From Chloroflexota bacterium (lineage in GTDB: Bacteria > Chloroflexota > Anaerolineae > UBA4142), in assembly GCA_016200825.1 (NCBI GenBank), contig JACQEA010000047.1, positions 1-13,333 on the forward strand: 13,333 bases of DNA, given 5' to 3'. Positions within the stretch are counted from its first letter, which is position 1, and each line of letters opens with the position of its first letter. The position numbers and the translations under genes are program-made. This document shows positions 6,347 to 13,333 of the stretch, piece after piece. The notes under the pieces are model-generated. The model saw only the letters and a list, made by a program, of their open reading frames with translations, was not told the DNA's origin and did not search any database.

Positions 6347-9300
6347 ATGCAGACTATTCCTGGCGGGATATTTATTCTCTTTTTCAAAGCATCATTAGGA
6401 CGCGTCCGCGCGCGTCTAATCGCGTCCTTTTGCTTTTCCGCGTTCGTAATCTGGATTTCCTTTCCAACCGCGGTCCTTGCAGACGGACCCACCGCTACCG
6501 CAACGCCAGTCGCCGCGCAAACCTCTCAAGCGAACACCAACACAAACGCTAGCGATTCTTCTGCCGGCAAAACCATTTCCTCTGCGCCGGTTGTAACCGC
6601 CACACCTGCACCTGCACAGAACGCAACGACGACTCTTGCAAACGCAACCCCGGATTCTAAATCAACCGACGCTTCTACGACTACCTCTTCCGCTAAAGAA
6701 ACAAAAAGCGCGGTATCATCTCCAACATCAACGTCATCGCCAACCCAAAACTCAAATCAAAATAAAATTCAGACAACCGCAACATCAGTTGCCTCACCTT
6801 CACCCCAACCGACGCAAACTGCCGCGAAAACTTCCGCACCTATCTCAACGCAGAATGAGGTCGCGAATCCCAAACGCGATGCCGTACCCGATCCGTACAT
6901 CACATTCGACGGCGTGACCTATCGCTTTCTGAGCGACTGCACAGGTTTTTCAAATTGCACGCAATCTACAACGCCAATTCAAGCCGCAGTCAATTATTTC
7001 GCGCAAAATTCATCCGTGATTGCCGCGAATGACCGGACGATTTTCGTGGACGGCGGAACGTACAAAGAAAATATTTCAATTAACGGCATCAACGCGCTCG
7101 CCGTGCGCGGCTCGGTGAACGGCGCGCGCAGTGTGATTGATGGAAGCGTCACGATTGCGAACAGCGTTGGAATCAACTTGTTGCAATTTACCGTGACGCG
7201 CGGTATTCAAGTTGCGGCATCAAAAGATGTAACGCTGAGTAATGTCGTCGCGCAAAACAGCGGCGGCAATCCCGCGCTGAGCATTTCAAAGAGCAACACG
7301 ATTACGCTGAACAATGTGACCGCGAGCGGCAACAACAGCACGGGTGCGGTGTTCACGAACAATAGCGGTCCGCTGATCATCGCAAACAGCAATTTCAACA
7401 ACAATAACGGCGCGGGTCTGAGCATCGAGAATCACGACGGCGACGTTCGAGTTCAAAACAGCGCGTTCAACTTCAATCAAGCGGATGGGCTGATCGTCAT
7501 CGCGACCGGCAATATTATTCTGGAGAACGTGCAGATAATTGACAATGGAGGAATCGGCGCATCGCTCCGCAATGATTTTGGGAATGGGGACATTTCACTC
7601 AATCTGAGCACGCTCGAAGGTAATCGCGCAGGTGATTTAGATTACGCGACGAACGGAAATATCAGCGTCGTGGTTGATGACGCGTCAATCACATCAAGCG
7701 CGGCCGGCAGTGCGAACCTGCTCGCGAATTTGCCGTACAGTTTTGAGTTGAATCAGGGACAGGCAGATTCGCTCGCGAAATTTATCGCGCGCGGGCGCGG
7801 CTATACCCTTTCTCTCACGCAAGATAGTGCAACGCTCACGCTCCGCAACCCACAAAGCAATGCGGCGACAGCGTTACAGATGAAACTTGTCGACGCGAAT
7901 CCTCAGCCGAATGTCGTCGGACTCAACCGATTGCCCGGCATCGTCAACTATTTCATCGGCAACGACCCGGCGAAATGGCAGACAAACATTCCGACGTTCA
8001 GCAAAGTGCGCTATCAAAACATTTACCCGGGAATTGATTTGATTTACTACGGCAATGGACAAAAACTGGAATACGATTTGGTTGTTGCACCAAGCGTTGA
8101 TCCATCTGCGATTCAACTGAAGTTTGACGGCGCGGAAAGTGTGAGATTGGACGCGAACGGAGATTTGTTGATTGGCAACAGTGGCGATCACTTGCGACTG
8201 CGTAAGCCAGTGGTGTATCAAGAAATTTCGGGAACAAGAAAAGCGATCAGGAGCGGTTACACACTAGAACATACTGCGAAAGTTCTTGGTTTCAACATTG
8301 GAGAGTATGATGCACAAACACCGCTCGTAATTGATCCGGTTCTTGCGTACTCGACGTTCTTCGGCGGATCGCAAGATGATATCGGTTTCGATATCGCGTT
8401 GGGAAACAGCGACGAGGTTTACGTTGTTGGATCTGTTCGTTCCTCAAATCTCCCGACCACAGTCAATGCTTACGATACATCAGCCAATGGAAATCTAGAT
8501 GCGTTTGTGTTCAAGTTAAACATCGCGACAAACACGTTGATTTATGCGACCTATGTTGGCGGAAGTGGCGACGAATGCGAATTCAGTTGGCATCACGGTT
8601 GCGCGATTGCAGTTGATTCAAGTGGAAACGCTTATATTGCGGGAATTACCACTTCAAATGATTTTCCTGTGACAACCGGAGCGTATGATACTTCATATAA
8701 TGGCGGCGGAGATGTTTTTGTTTTGAAGTTGAATTCCTTGGGCACCGCGCGCATTTACGCTACATTTCTTGGGGGTAGCAATATGGATATGGGCGCGGAT
8801 ATCGCAATTGATAGTTCTGGATTCGCTTTCGTCGTTGGAAGCACAGAGTCAAATAATTTCCCAACGACAGCAGGCGCCTACGATCAAAATCCTCACTCTG
8901 CTCCGGATGCATTTATCACCAAAATCCTTGCCGATGGTAGCAATTTGTCGTTCTCAACTTATTTGGGCGGAAATGGCTGGGATTCGGGACAACGAATTGC
9001 AATTGATTCATCTGGAAATGTTTACGTCACAGGGCAAAACTCGTCCTCTGACTTTCCGACCACATTGGGTGCATATGACACAACCTATCATGGCTCAGGC
9101 GATACATTTGTTGCAAAAATGAATTCTGCTGGGAGCGCAAGAATCTTCGTTACGAATCTCGGTGGGAGTGGCGGAGATATCGGCTACGGGATCGCAGTGG
9201 ATGGCTCTGGAAATGTTTATGTGACGGGGTATACGTCGTCATCCAATTTTCCGACAACTGTTGGAGCGTTTGACCGCACTTATCGCGGAAATGGCGATGC

Positions 9301-12295
9301 CTTTGTTGCAAAATTGAACTCAACAGGAAGCACTCTGACGTTTTCAACTTTTGTTGGTGGGAACAATGAAGAAGGTGGTTCTAACATTGCAATAGACGCG
9401 TCGGGGAATATCTATGTGACTGGTCCTACATCATCATCGGACTTTCCCACGACTGCTTCTGCGTACGACTCTACTCATAACGGAGGCACGGATGTATATG
9501 TTTTCAAGTTGAACTATACGGGCAGTGCCTTGAATTATTCCACTTTTCTCGGTGGTAATGGTGATGATGCTGGCTCAAGAGTCGTGGTGGATGGGTCCGG
9601 GAATATCTACGTTGTTGGAAACACTAATTCCTCTTCATTCCCGCAAGTCAATCCTTATCAGTCAAGTATTGCTGGAGCCAAGGATGTCTTTGTTTCAAAG
9701 ATTACCCAACCGCAAGTGAATTATTCGAACACGATTTACTTTGCATCAAACCGAACTGGGAGTGGTCAAGTCTACAAAATGAACACTGATGGGACAACCC
9801 AAACTCGTTTGACTTTCACAGGAACAAGCGGAGGTCCCGCAGCTTCACCAGATGGAACAAAACTTGCATTTGTATCTGAGCGCAGTGGTGTGAGACATAT
9901 CTACGTTATCAATGTAGATGGAACAAACGAAATTCAACTCACAACTCTCGGCGCAAATAACGAAGACCCTGTATGGTCACCGGATGGCAATAAAATTGCA
10001 TTTTGGTCGAACCGAGATGGCAATATTGAACTGTACGTGAGTAACGCAGATGGAACGAATCAACAGCGGCTTACGAATTCTTCTCCAGCATCTGAACGCT
10101 CTCCGTCTTGGTCTCCGGATGGGCGCCACATCGTATATATCTATAGCCCTTGTCCGGCAGGTCCAGGGTGCGATGTATATGATGTGTATGTGATGGATGC
10201 AGATGGTAACAACGCGCGGAATCTTACATCGAATGCGGCAGACGATATTTATCCAAAATGGTCGCCAGACGGCAACAGAATTGCATTCTCATCAAATCGC
10301 GACGGGCGCTACGCGGTCTTTTTGGCAAATCCCGACGGTACGAATTTAGTTCGACTCACCAATAACCTAGCAGACGACAAATTCCCTGCGTGGTCTCCGA
10401 ATGGTTTGTCCATTGCGTTTGAATCCAATCGAGATTGCACATGCCCTAATATCTTTGGTCCGTTTGAGATCTACCTGATGAACGCAGACGGTACAAATCA
10501 AACGAGACTCACAAACGATCCTTCTGTTGACGGAAATCCAAGTATTGGAGGAGTTGTAGTGTCGCCATCGCCCGCGCCATCACCATCGCCATCACCGTCA
10601 AATTCTTCCTCAAGCGCTGATAGCTCCTCAGTAGGCGGACAGTCAAGTGAATTTGAGGGGATAAAATCGAGCGAGTTTGACTATTCTGATTTTGTCGCAG
10701 GCATCGGTTTCAATCTTCCATCCATTAGTTTGCCAGATTTCAACAGTTTGCTTTTGGGCCTAGGAATTAAGTTCAATGGCTTTAGATACGTCGCCTCCGA
10801 TGCAGATAAAACATTAGCGGAAATTAAGAAACGAGAGAAAGAAGCCGGCCTAACATTCACTGACTCTGCCGGAAACCTTACTCCTGAAGGATTTAGGAAG
10901 ATGGTCTGGTACAAGAACGGGGCCGATTATCGCTTGCTCCATTTGCTAGAGGGGGGTGAAGGGAATTTGAAGCTGGGCGATTTAGGCGATAGTATTGCTG
11001 AAATTGAGGGACTTTTGATAACCCTAAATCTTCTGACTGATATTAATTTAGTGACTAAACCAACTGGTAATTTCTCTTTGCAAACGGAGTTAGCAATTCA
11101 AAACTTTCAAAGAGATTCTGGGTTAGCAATCACGGGAAAGCTTGACAGCGTCACTCTTTCAAGAATCTTGAGGGCAGCGAAGATTGAAATTCCAAGTTCT
11201 TCAAGATTGAAAGATCTCATTTTGGGGCGAGCAATACCAATTACAAAAGGTGATTCCGACAAGGAATCCGTCAGTGAAATCCAAAGCATCTTGATAATGT
11301 TGAATTACTTGAATGAACTAACCAAGGACTTTCCAACTGGAGTTTACTCTGACCGCACCCGGATAGCAGTCCAACGTTTGCAAAAAGAAGCTAATTTGTC
11401 TGGAACGGGTGATGAAATTGATGCCTCAACTCTTCGCACACTCATTAATTTTGCACTCGCGATGCCTAGAGCCAATCGCCTTAACAAAGCGTACGCGGTT
11501 TATCTTCTGAATCAGAAATGGGATACGCTCGACAAATGGGTATCAATCGTTTCAGCCAATGAGGGAGGATTTACAGACGTTAACGAAAACGACAACGGCA
11601 AACCTTCATTTGGAATTCTTCAGTTCCGTGCCGACAACGCGATTAGACTGTTTGATGCGTTCAAATTCGAAAACCCCAAATTATATGCAGAATTCTTTCC
11701 TACAAATCTGGATGAACAGGCAAGGAAATATGGAATGTGCCAACGGAATCTAACAGTTACTGAAGTCTCCGATGAGGATCGCATAACGATTTGCCAATTT
11801 AATTCTGTGTCTCGGATTCGGGAATTCCAACAAGTACAAGTTAAAGTTGCGCGCCTCTTGTTTATAGAAAATTTACAGCCGGTTTTGAATAGAATAGAGG
11901 ACTCAGAGCAGATTAAGATTCCGCTACATTCTGATCGTTCAATTGTGTTACTGCAAGATGTTCTAAATCAACACGGCGCGACAAAGAGTTTTTTCGATAG
12001 TGCTGTTGAGAACATGAGAGGCAAGGATTTGGAACAGCTATTAAGCCAAGTTCCTGAATGTCGCTCTGACCCAATACCGAATGAATGCATTTTGTTACAT
12101 GAAATAATCAACCAAACTGGATATCCTGAAAGACGGAATTGGATTCTGAATGACAACTCCTTGTTAACGTCATTCTCTTGGCAATCTCTTTGTCCAATCA
12201 TAAATGAAGTTGAAGGATATAGCTTTCTTAATGACGGCGACAAAGCAAAAATCACAACAATTAAGAAAAATTCCCTTCTGCAATGCTCTAAATGA
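6347..12295 (+). CDS. Giant exported multidomain protein: beta-helix, SBBP propeller, TolB-like propeller, two peptidoglycan-binding domains, lysozyme/chitosanase-like domain
   Basis: The product has 1982 residues. An Arg-containing N-region and hydrophobic core (24-40) with AVLA before residue 46 form a signal peptide. Residues 46-178 are Ser/Thr/Ala/Pro-rich. About 181-450 is a right-handed beta-helix (Asn-rich turns such as NNSTGAVFTNNSGPLIIANS). About 462-665 is the domain that usually precedes SBBP repeats (PYSFELNQGQ, YPGIDLIYYGNGQKLEYD). Seven SBBP blades follow (667-1122), then six PD40/TolB blades (1125-1403; WSPDGNKIAF, NADGTNQQRLT) and a Pro-Ser linker (1405-1435). Residues 1436-1540 are unrecognised. 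Two peptidoglycan-binding domains lie at 1541-1610 and 1632-1703. The last domain (about 1710-1982) has E1739 in SANEGG, D1749 in NENDNG, SFGILQF and NQHG, as in lysozyme/chitosanase-fold hydrolases, and six cysteines. The protein probably acts outside the cell on a wall. The ribosome-binding site is weak. Base composition drops in the 3' third. Confidence 0.85.
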   Translation: MQTIPGGIFILFFKASLGRVRARLIASFCFSAFVIWISFPTAVLADGPTATATPVAAQTSQANTNTNASDSSAGKTISSAPVVTATPAPAQNATTTLANATPDSKSTDASTTTSSAKETKSAVSSPTSTSSPTQNSNQNKIQTTATSVASPSPQPTQTAAKTSAPISTQNEVANPKRDAVPDPYITFDGVTYRFLSDCTGFSNCTQSTTPIQAAVNYFAQNSSVIAANDRTIFVDGGTYKENISINGINALAVRGSVNGARSVIDGSVTIANSVGINLLQFTVTRGIQVAASKDVTLSNVVAQNSGGNPALSISKSNTITLNNVTASGNNSTGAVFTNNSGPLIIANSNFNNNNGAGLSIENHDGDVRVQNSAFNFNQADGLIVIATGNIILENVQIIDNGGIGASLRNDFGNGDISLNLSTLEGNRAGDLDYATNGNISVVVDDASITSSAAGSANLLANLPYSFELNQGQADSLAKFIARGRGYTLSLTQDSATLTLRNPQSNAATALQMKLVDANPQPNVVGLNRLPGIVNYFIGNDPAKWQTNIPTFSKVRYQNIYPGIDLIYYGNGQKLEYDLVVAPSVDPSAIQLKFDGAESVRLDANGDLLIGNSGDHLRLRKPVVYQEISGTRKAIRSGYTLEHTAKVLGFNIGEYDAQTPLVIDPVLAYSTFFGGSQDDIGFDIALGNSDEVYVVGSVRSSNLPTTVNAYDTSANGNLDAFVFKLNIATNTLIYATYVGGSGDECEFSWHHGCAIAVDSSGNAYIAGITTSNDFPVTTGAYDTSYNGGGDVFVLKLNSLGTARIYATFLGGSNMDMGADIAIDSSGFAFVVGSTESNNFPTTAGAYDQNPHSAPDAFITKILADGSNLSFSTYLGGNGWDSGQRIAIDSSGNVYVTGQNSSSDFPTTLGAYDTTYHGSGDTFVAKMNSAGSARIFVTNLGGSGGDIGYGIAVDGSGNVYVTGYTSSSNFPTTVGAFDRTYRGNGDAFVAKLNSTGSTLTFSTFVGGNNEEGGSNIAIDASGNIYVTGPTSSSDFPTTASAYDSTHNGGTDVYVFKLNYTGSALNYSTFLGGNGDDAGSRVVVDGSGNIYVVGNTNSSSFPQVNPYQSSIAGAKDVFVSKITQPQVNYSNTIYFASNRTGSGQVYKMNTDGTTQTRLTFTGTSGGPAASPDGTKLAFVSERSGVRHIYVINVDGTNEIQLTTLGANNEDPVWSPDGNKIAFWSNRDGNIELYVSNADGTNQQRLTNSSPASERSPSWSPDGRHIVYIYSPCPAGPGCDVYDVYVMDADGNNARNLTSNAADDIYPKWSPDGNRIAFSSNRDGRYAVFLANPDGTNLVRLTNNLADDKFPAWSPNGLSIAFESNRDCTCPNIFGPFEIYLMNADGTNQTRLTNDPSVDGNPSIGGVVVSPSPAPSPSPSPSNSSSSADSSSVGGQSSEFEGIKSSEFDYSDFVAGIGFNLPSISLPDFNSLLLGLGIKFNGFRYVASDADKTLAEIKKREKEAGLTFTDSAGNLTPEGFRKMVWYKNGADYRLLHLLEGGEGNLKLGDLGDSIAEIEGLLITLNLLTDINLVTKPTGNFSLQTELAIQNFQRDSGLAITGKLDSVTLSRILRAAKIEIPSSSRLKDLILGRAIPITKGDSDKESVSEIQSILIMLNYLNELTKDFPTGVYSDRTRIAVQRLQKEANLSGTGDEIDASTLRTLINFALAMPRANRLNKAYAVYLLNQKWDTLDKWVSIVSANEGGFTDVNENDNGKPSFGILQFRADNAIRLFDAFKFENPKLYAEFFPTNLDEQARKYGMCQRNLTVTEVSDEDRITICQFNSVSRIREFQQVQVKVARLLFIENLQPVLNRIEDSEQIKIPLHSDRSIVLLQDVLNQHGATKSFFDSAVENMRGKDLEQLLSQVPECRSDPIPNECILLHEIINQTGYPERRNWILNDNSLLTSFSWQSLCPIINEVEGYSFLNDGDKAKITTIKKNSLLQCSK
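8345..9715 (+). repeat. Seven SBBP beta-propeller repeats, mostly exactly 195 bp
   Basis: The blades open with an aromatic-Ser/Ala-Thr-x-x-GG motif: AYSTFFGG, IYATYVGG, IYATFLGG, SFSTYLGG, IFVTNLGG, TFSTFVGG and NYSTFLGG, starting near residues 668, 733, 804, 869, 934, 999 and 1064. Spacing is exactly 65 residues except between the second and third (71), where an insertion around CEFSWHHGC adds six. Each blade also carries I.ID.SGN.YVTG and FPTT..AYD. Copies differ clearly at the DNA level, so this is not a recent tandem expansion. Confidence 0.88.
9719..10555 (+). repeat. Six PD40/TolB-like propeller repeats
   Basis: The unit is roughly [W]SPDG.[KR]IAF.SNRDG...[IV]Y..N.DGTN..RLT. The strands IYFASN, LAFVSE, IAFWSN, IVYIYS, IAFSSN and IAFESN mark six blades, the number usual for TolB propellers. 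Blades 4 and 6 carry cysteine-containing insertions (CPAGPGC and CTCPNIFG). TolB-type blades bind peptides or proteins and are common in exported proteins. Confidence 0.8.
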
Positions 12296-12324
12296 TGGAA
12301 AGAGTTAGTTGAGTCGAAGTATGC

Positions 12325-12468
12325 ATGAAACTTCTTGTTAGGGATTGGGTCTTGCTACTATTTCTCATTCGAGTTTGGCGCGTGTCTGAACTTGTACACA
12401 ATAGTGCTGCTTCCTCCGTACTTGCACAGTTTGCGCGTTGGCATTTCCACGCGCTAACCGGTTTTTAG
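12325..12468 (+). CDS. Doubtful 47-residue small ORF in the spacer after the giant gene
   Basis: An ATG at 12325 opens a 47-residue frame ending at TAG 12466-12468. It starts MKLLVRDWVLLLFLIRVWRV, which is hydrophobic and could span a membrane. There is no convincing ribosome-binding site and no recognised family, so it may be chance. Otherwise the 12296-12504 spacer shows nothing I can name. Confidence 0.15.
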   Translation: MKLLVRDWVLLLFLIRVWRVSELVHNSAASSVLAQFARWHFHALTGF

Positions 12469-12504
12469 TTCATCAGGCATGTATCAGCCAGTAACGAGAA
12501 AACG

Positions 12505-12534
12505 AAAACCCCTCCGCTCTTGCAGAGGGGTTTT
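12505..12534. terminator. Bidirectional rho-independent terminator
   Basis: A perfect 10-bp stem, AAAACCCCTC (12505-12514) with GAGGGGTTTT (12525-12534), encloses a 10-base loop. The T-run and the mirror A-run let it end both the giant gene (+) and the DUF35 gene (-), which converge here. Confidence 0.88.
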
Positions 12535-12556
12535 GCTATTTGCCATATGCTATCCG

Positions 12557-12964
12557 CTATTTTCCTCTTCCATTAACCGCCGGTCTAAATTTATATCCGT
12601 ACACGATCAATCCATCGTCGCCGTACGCGCGCCATTTGCGCGTCACCATTTCAACGAGCTGACCGATTTTCAATTCAGCGAATTCGCAATCGGTCAGTTG
12701 CGCCTCCACCATTGGACCTTCGTCCAACTTGATCATCCCGACCGCGTACGGCAGATTCTCTTCGTGACCTTGCGGCGCTTGGCGCATGATCGTGAATGAA
12801 AATAATTCGCCGTGTCCCGAAAATTGATACGGCGAAAATTCCGTGCCGCGACAATTTTCGCACACCTCGCGCGGCGGAAAATATTTTGCGCCGCAAGTGT
12901 TACACTGATTTCCTTCCAGCCGATAACGCTGATCGCGCAACCGCCAATTACGCGCGAGTTCCAT
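12557..12964 (-). CDS. Zn-ribbon/OB-fold protein of the DUF35 (ChsH2-like) family
   Basis: This 135-residue protein has the usual two-part DUF35 layout. An N-terminal helix is followed by a rubredoxin-like zinc ribbon with C21, C24, C35 and C38 (CNTCGAKYFPPREVCENCRG). An OB-fold occupies about residues 45-130 (GHGELFSFTIM, LPYAVGMIKLDEGPMVEAQL, IGQLVEMVTRKW). Members partner with thiolases, 3-hydroxy-3-methylglutaryl-CoA synthase-like enzymes or acyl-CoA hydratases and are thought to position acyl-CoA substrates. No such partner is visible here; it could lie beyond the right edge. The ATG at 12964 has GGGAG about ten bases upstream. The gene before it on this strand ends 24 bases away, so the two are probably co-transcribed. 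The terminator at 12505-12534 follows. Confidence 0.9.
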   Translation of the reverse strand: MELARNWRLRDQRYRLEGNQCNTCGAKYFPPREVCENCRGTEFSPYQFSGHGELFSFTIMRQAPQGHEENLPYAVGMIKLDEGPMVEAQLTDCEFAELKIGQLVEMVTRKWRAYGDDGLIVYGYKFRPAVNGRGK

Positions 12965-12988
12965 TCGATCACTGCTCCCAATTCAAAT

Positions 12989-13333
12989 TTAACACGCCGC
13001 GCGCACGACTCTGATACATGCGAGTCCATCCGCGAACAAATGTCCCCAAAATAACGCGACGACGATGAACGCCATTCCCAAAACGAATAACACGAGCGGA
13101 CTTGCTTCCAGCGCGAGAAACGTACTGATTTTTCCTTCGGCGCGCTGAAATCCGATCCGCGTCACCGCGAGCAAATTCGCGACGAGCGCGAGCGGCGCGC
13201 CGATAAAGAGCGATGCTTTGGCGATTGGCTCATTCCACGAAACGACTGCGTCGAATAAAAATGGCAAGCCGAAAAATTGTTTTAGAATTCCGCCGATGGT
13301 GCCAATCACCGCGGGCAACGCGATCAGCGCGCC
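12989..13333 (-). CDS. Hydrophobic membrane protein, C-terminal part (runs off the window)
   Basis: The frame is open to the right edge, so the start lies outside; the first visible residues are GALIALPAVIG. About 114 residues are seen, ending at TAA (12991-12989). Three hydrophobic stretches stand out: an N-terminal one (ALIALPAVIGTIGGIL), one around IGAPLALVANLLAV, and one near the end (SPLVLFVLGMAFIVVALFWG). It is most likely an integral membrane protein of the cytoplasmic membrane. A TTG at 13318 could also start translation, but the frame continues in hydrophobic residues past it, so a longer protein is more likely. I do not recognise the family. It sits directly upstream of the DUF35 gene on the same strand. 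Confidence 0.6.
   Translation of the reverse strand, partial: GALIALPAVIGTIGGILKQFFGLPFLFDAVVSWNEPIAKASLFIGAPLALVANLLAVTRIGFQRAEGKISTFLALEASPLVLFVLGMAFIVVALFWGHLFADGLACIRVVRAAC

Noticed and set aside
6561..6880. Ser/Thr/Pro-rich stretch as a possible frameshifted region
   Set aside because: The frame stays open with a consistent low-complexity composition between signal peptide and beta-helix, which is normal for a surface-protein spacer.
12373..12449. Short - strand frame giving RKLCKYGGSSTIVYKF
   Set aside because: It has only 28 codons with no ribosome-binding site or known family, so it cannot be separated from chance.

Overview
The window looks like one contig from a GC-rich, free-living bacterium, most probably a member of the Chloroflexota (Anaerolineae-like). 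This is inferred from the overall style: very frequent GCGC/CGCG in genes, heptamer arrays in spacers, a nested-palindrome element with TGTCATTCTGAG ends, a large exported SBBP-repeat protein, and a small 'GRWWQ' membrane protein typical of that group. No rRNA, tRNA, phage, CRISPR or transposase gene was seen. Every functional assignment was made by reading motifs, without database searches.

Left part (1-3300, all + strand): the 3' end of a zinc-type alcohol dehydrogenase, a DinB-family protein, a four-helix CmpB-like (PF06541) membrane protein that overlaps it by ATGA, an enoyl-ACP-reductase-like SDR, and a LACTB2-like metallo-beta-lactamase-fold hydrolase. The spacers before the SDR and hydrolase genes each hold an inverted pair of 7-bp tandem arrays, with different heptamers. 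The run closes on a perfect bidirectional terminator (3264-3300).

Middle part (3299-6119, all - strand): ugd (UDP-glucose 6-dehydrogenase, GTG start), acpS (holo-ACP synthase) and a single-pass membrane protein. They are packed with 1-nt overlaps or 5-nt gaps and look like one operon read from a promoter near 6150-6176. The last gene has a 128-bp palindromic MITE-like element in its 3' end. The element is translated in frame and supplies most of the final 54 residues.

Right part: a near-consensus sigma-70 promoter (6251-6279) reads into a 1982-residue exported protein (6347-12295). Its modules in order are signal peptide, Ser/Thr/Pro-rich spacer, parallel beta-helix, SBBP-associated domain, seven 65-residue SBBP propeller blades, six TolB/PD40 propeller blades, Pro-Ser linker, two peptidoglycan-binding domains and a lysozyme/chitosanase-like domain. 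Base composition falls sharply within the gene, so the wall-hydrolase end may have a different history from the beta-rich front. Past a second bidirectional terminator (12505-12534) lie, on the - strand, a Zn-ribbon/OB-fold (DUF35) protein and a membrane protein cut by the window edge.

The best candidate for something undescribed is this giant protein, with two propellers and a beta-helix joined to a cell-wall hydrolase. Next come the element-encoded C-terminus and the paired heptamer arrays.
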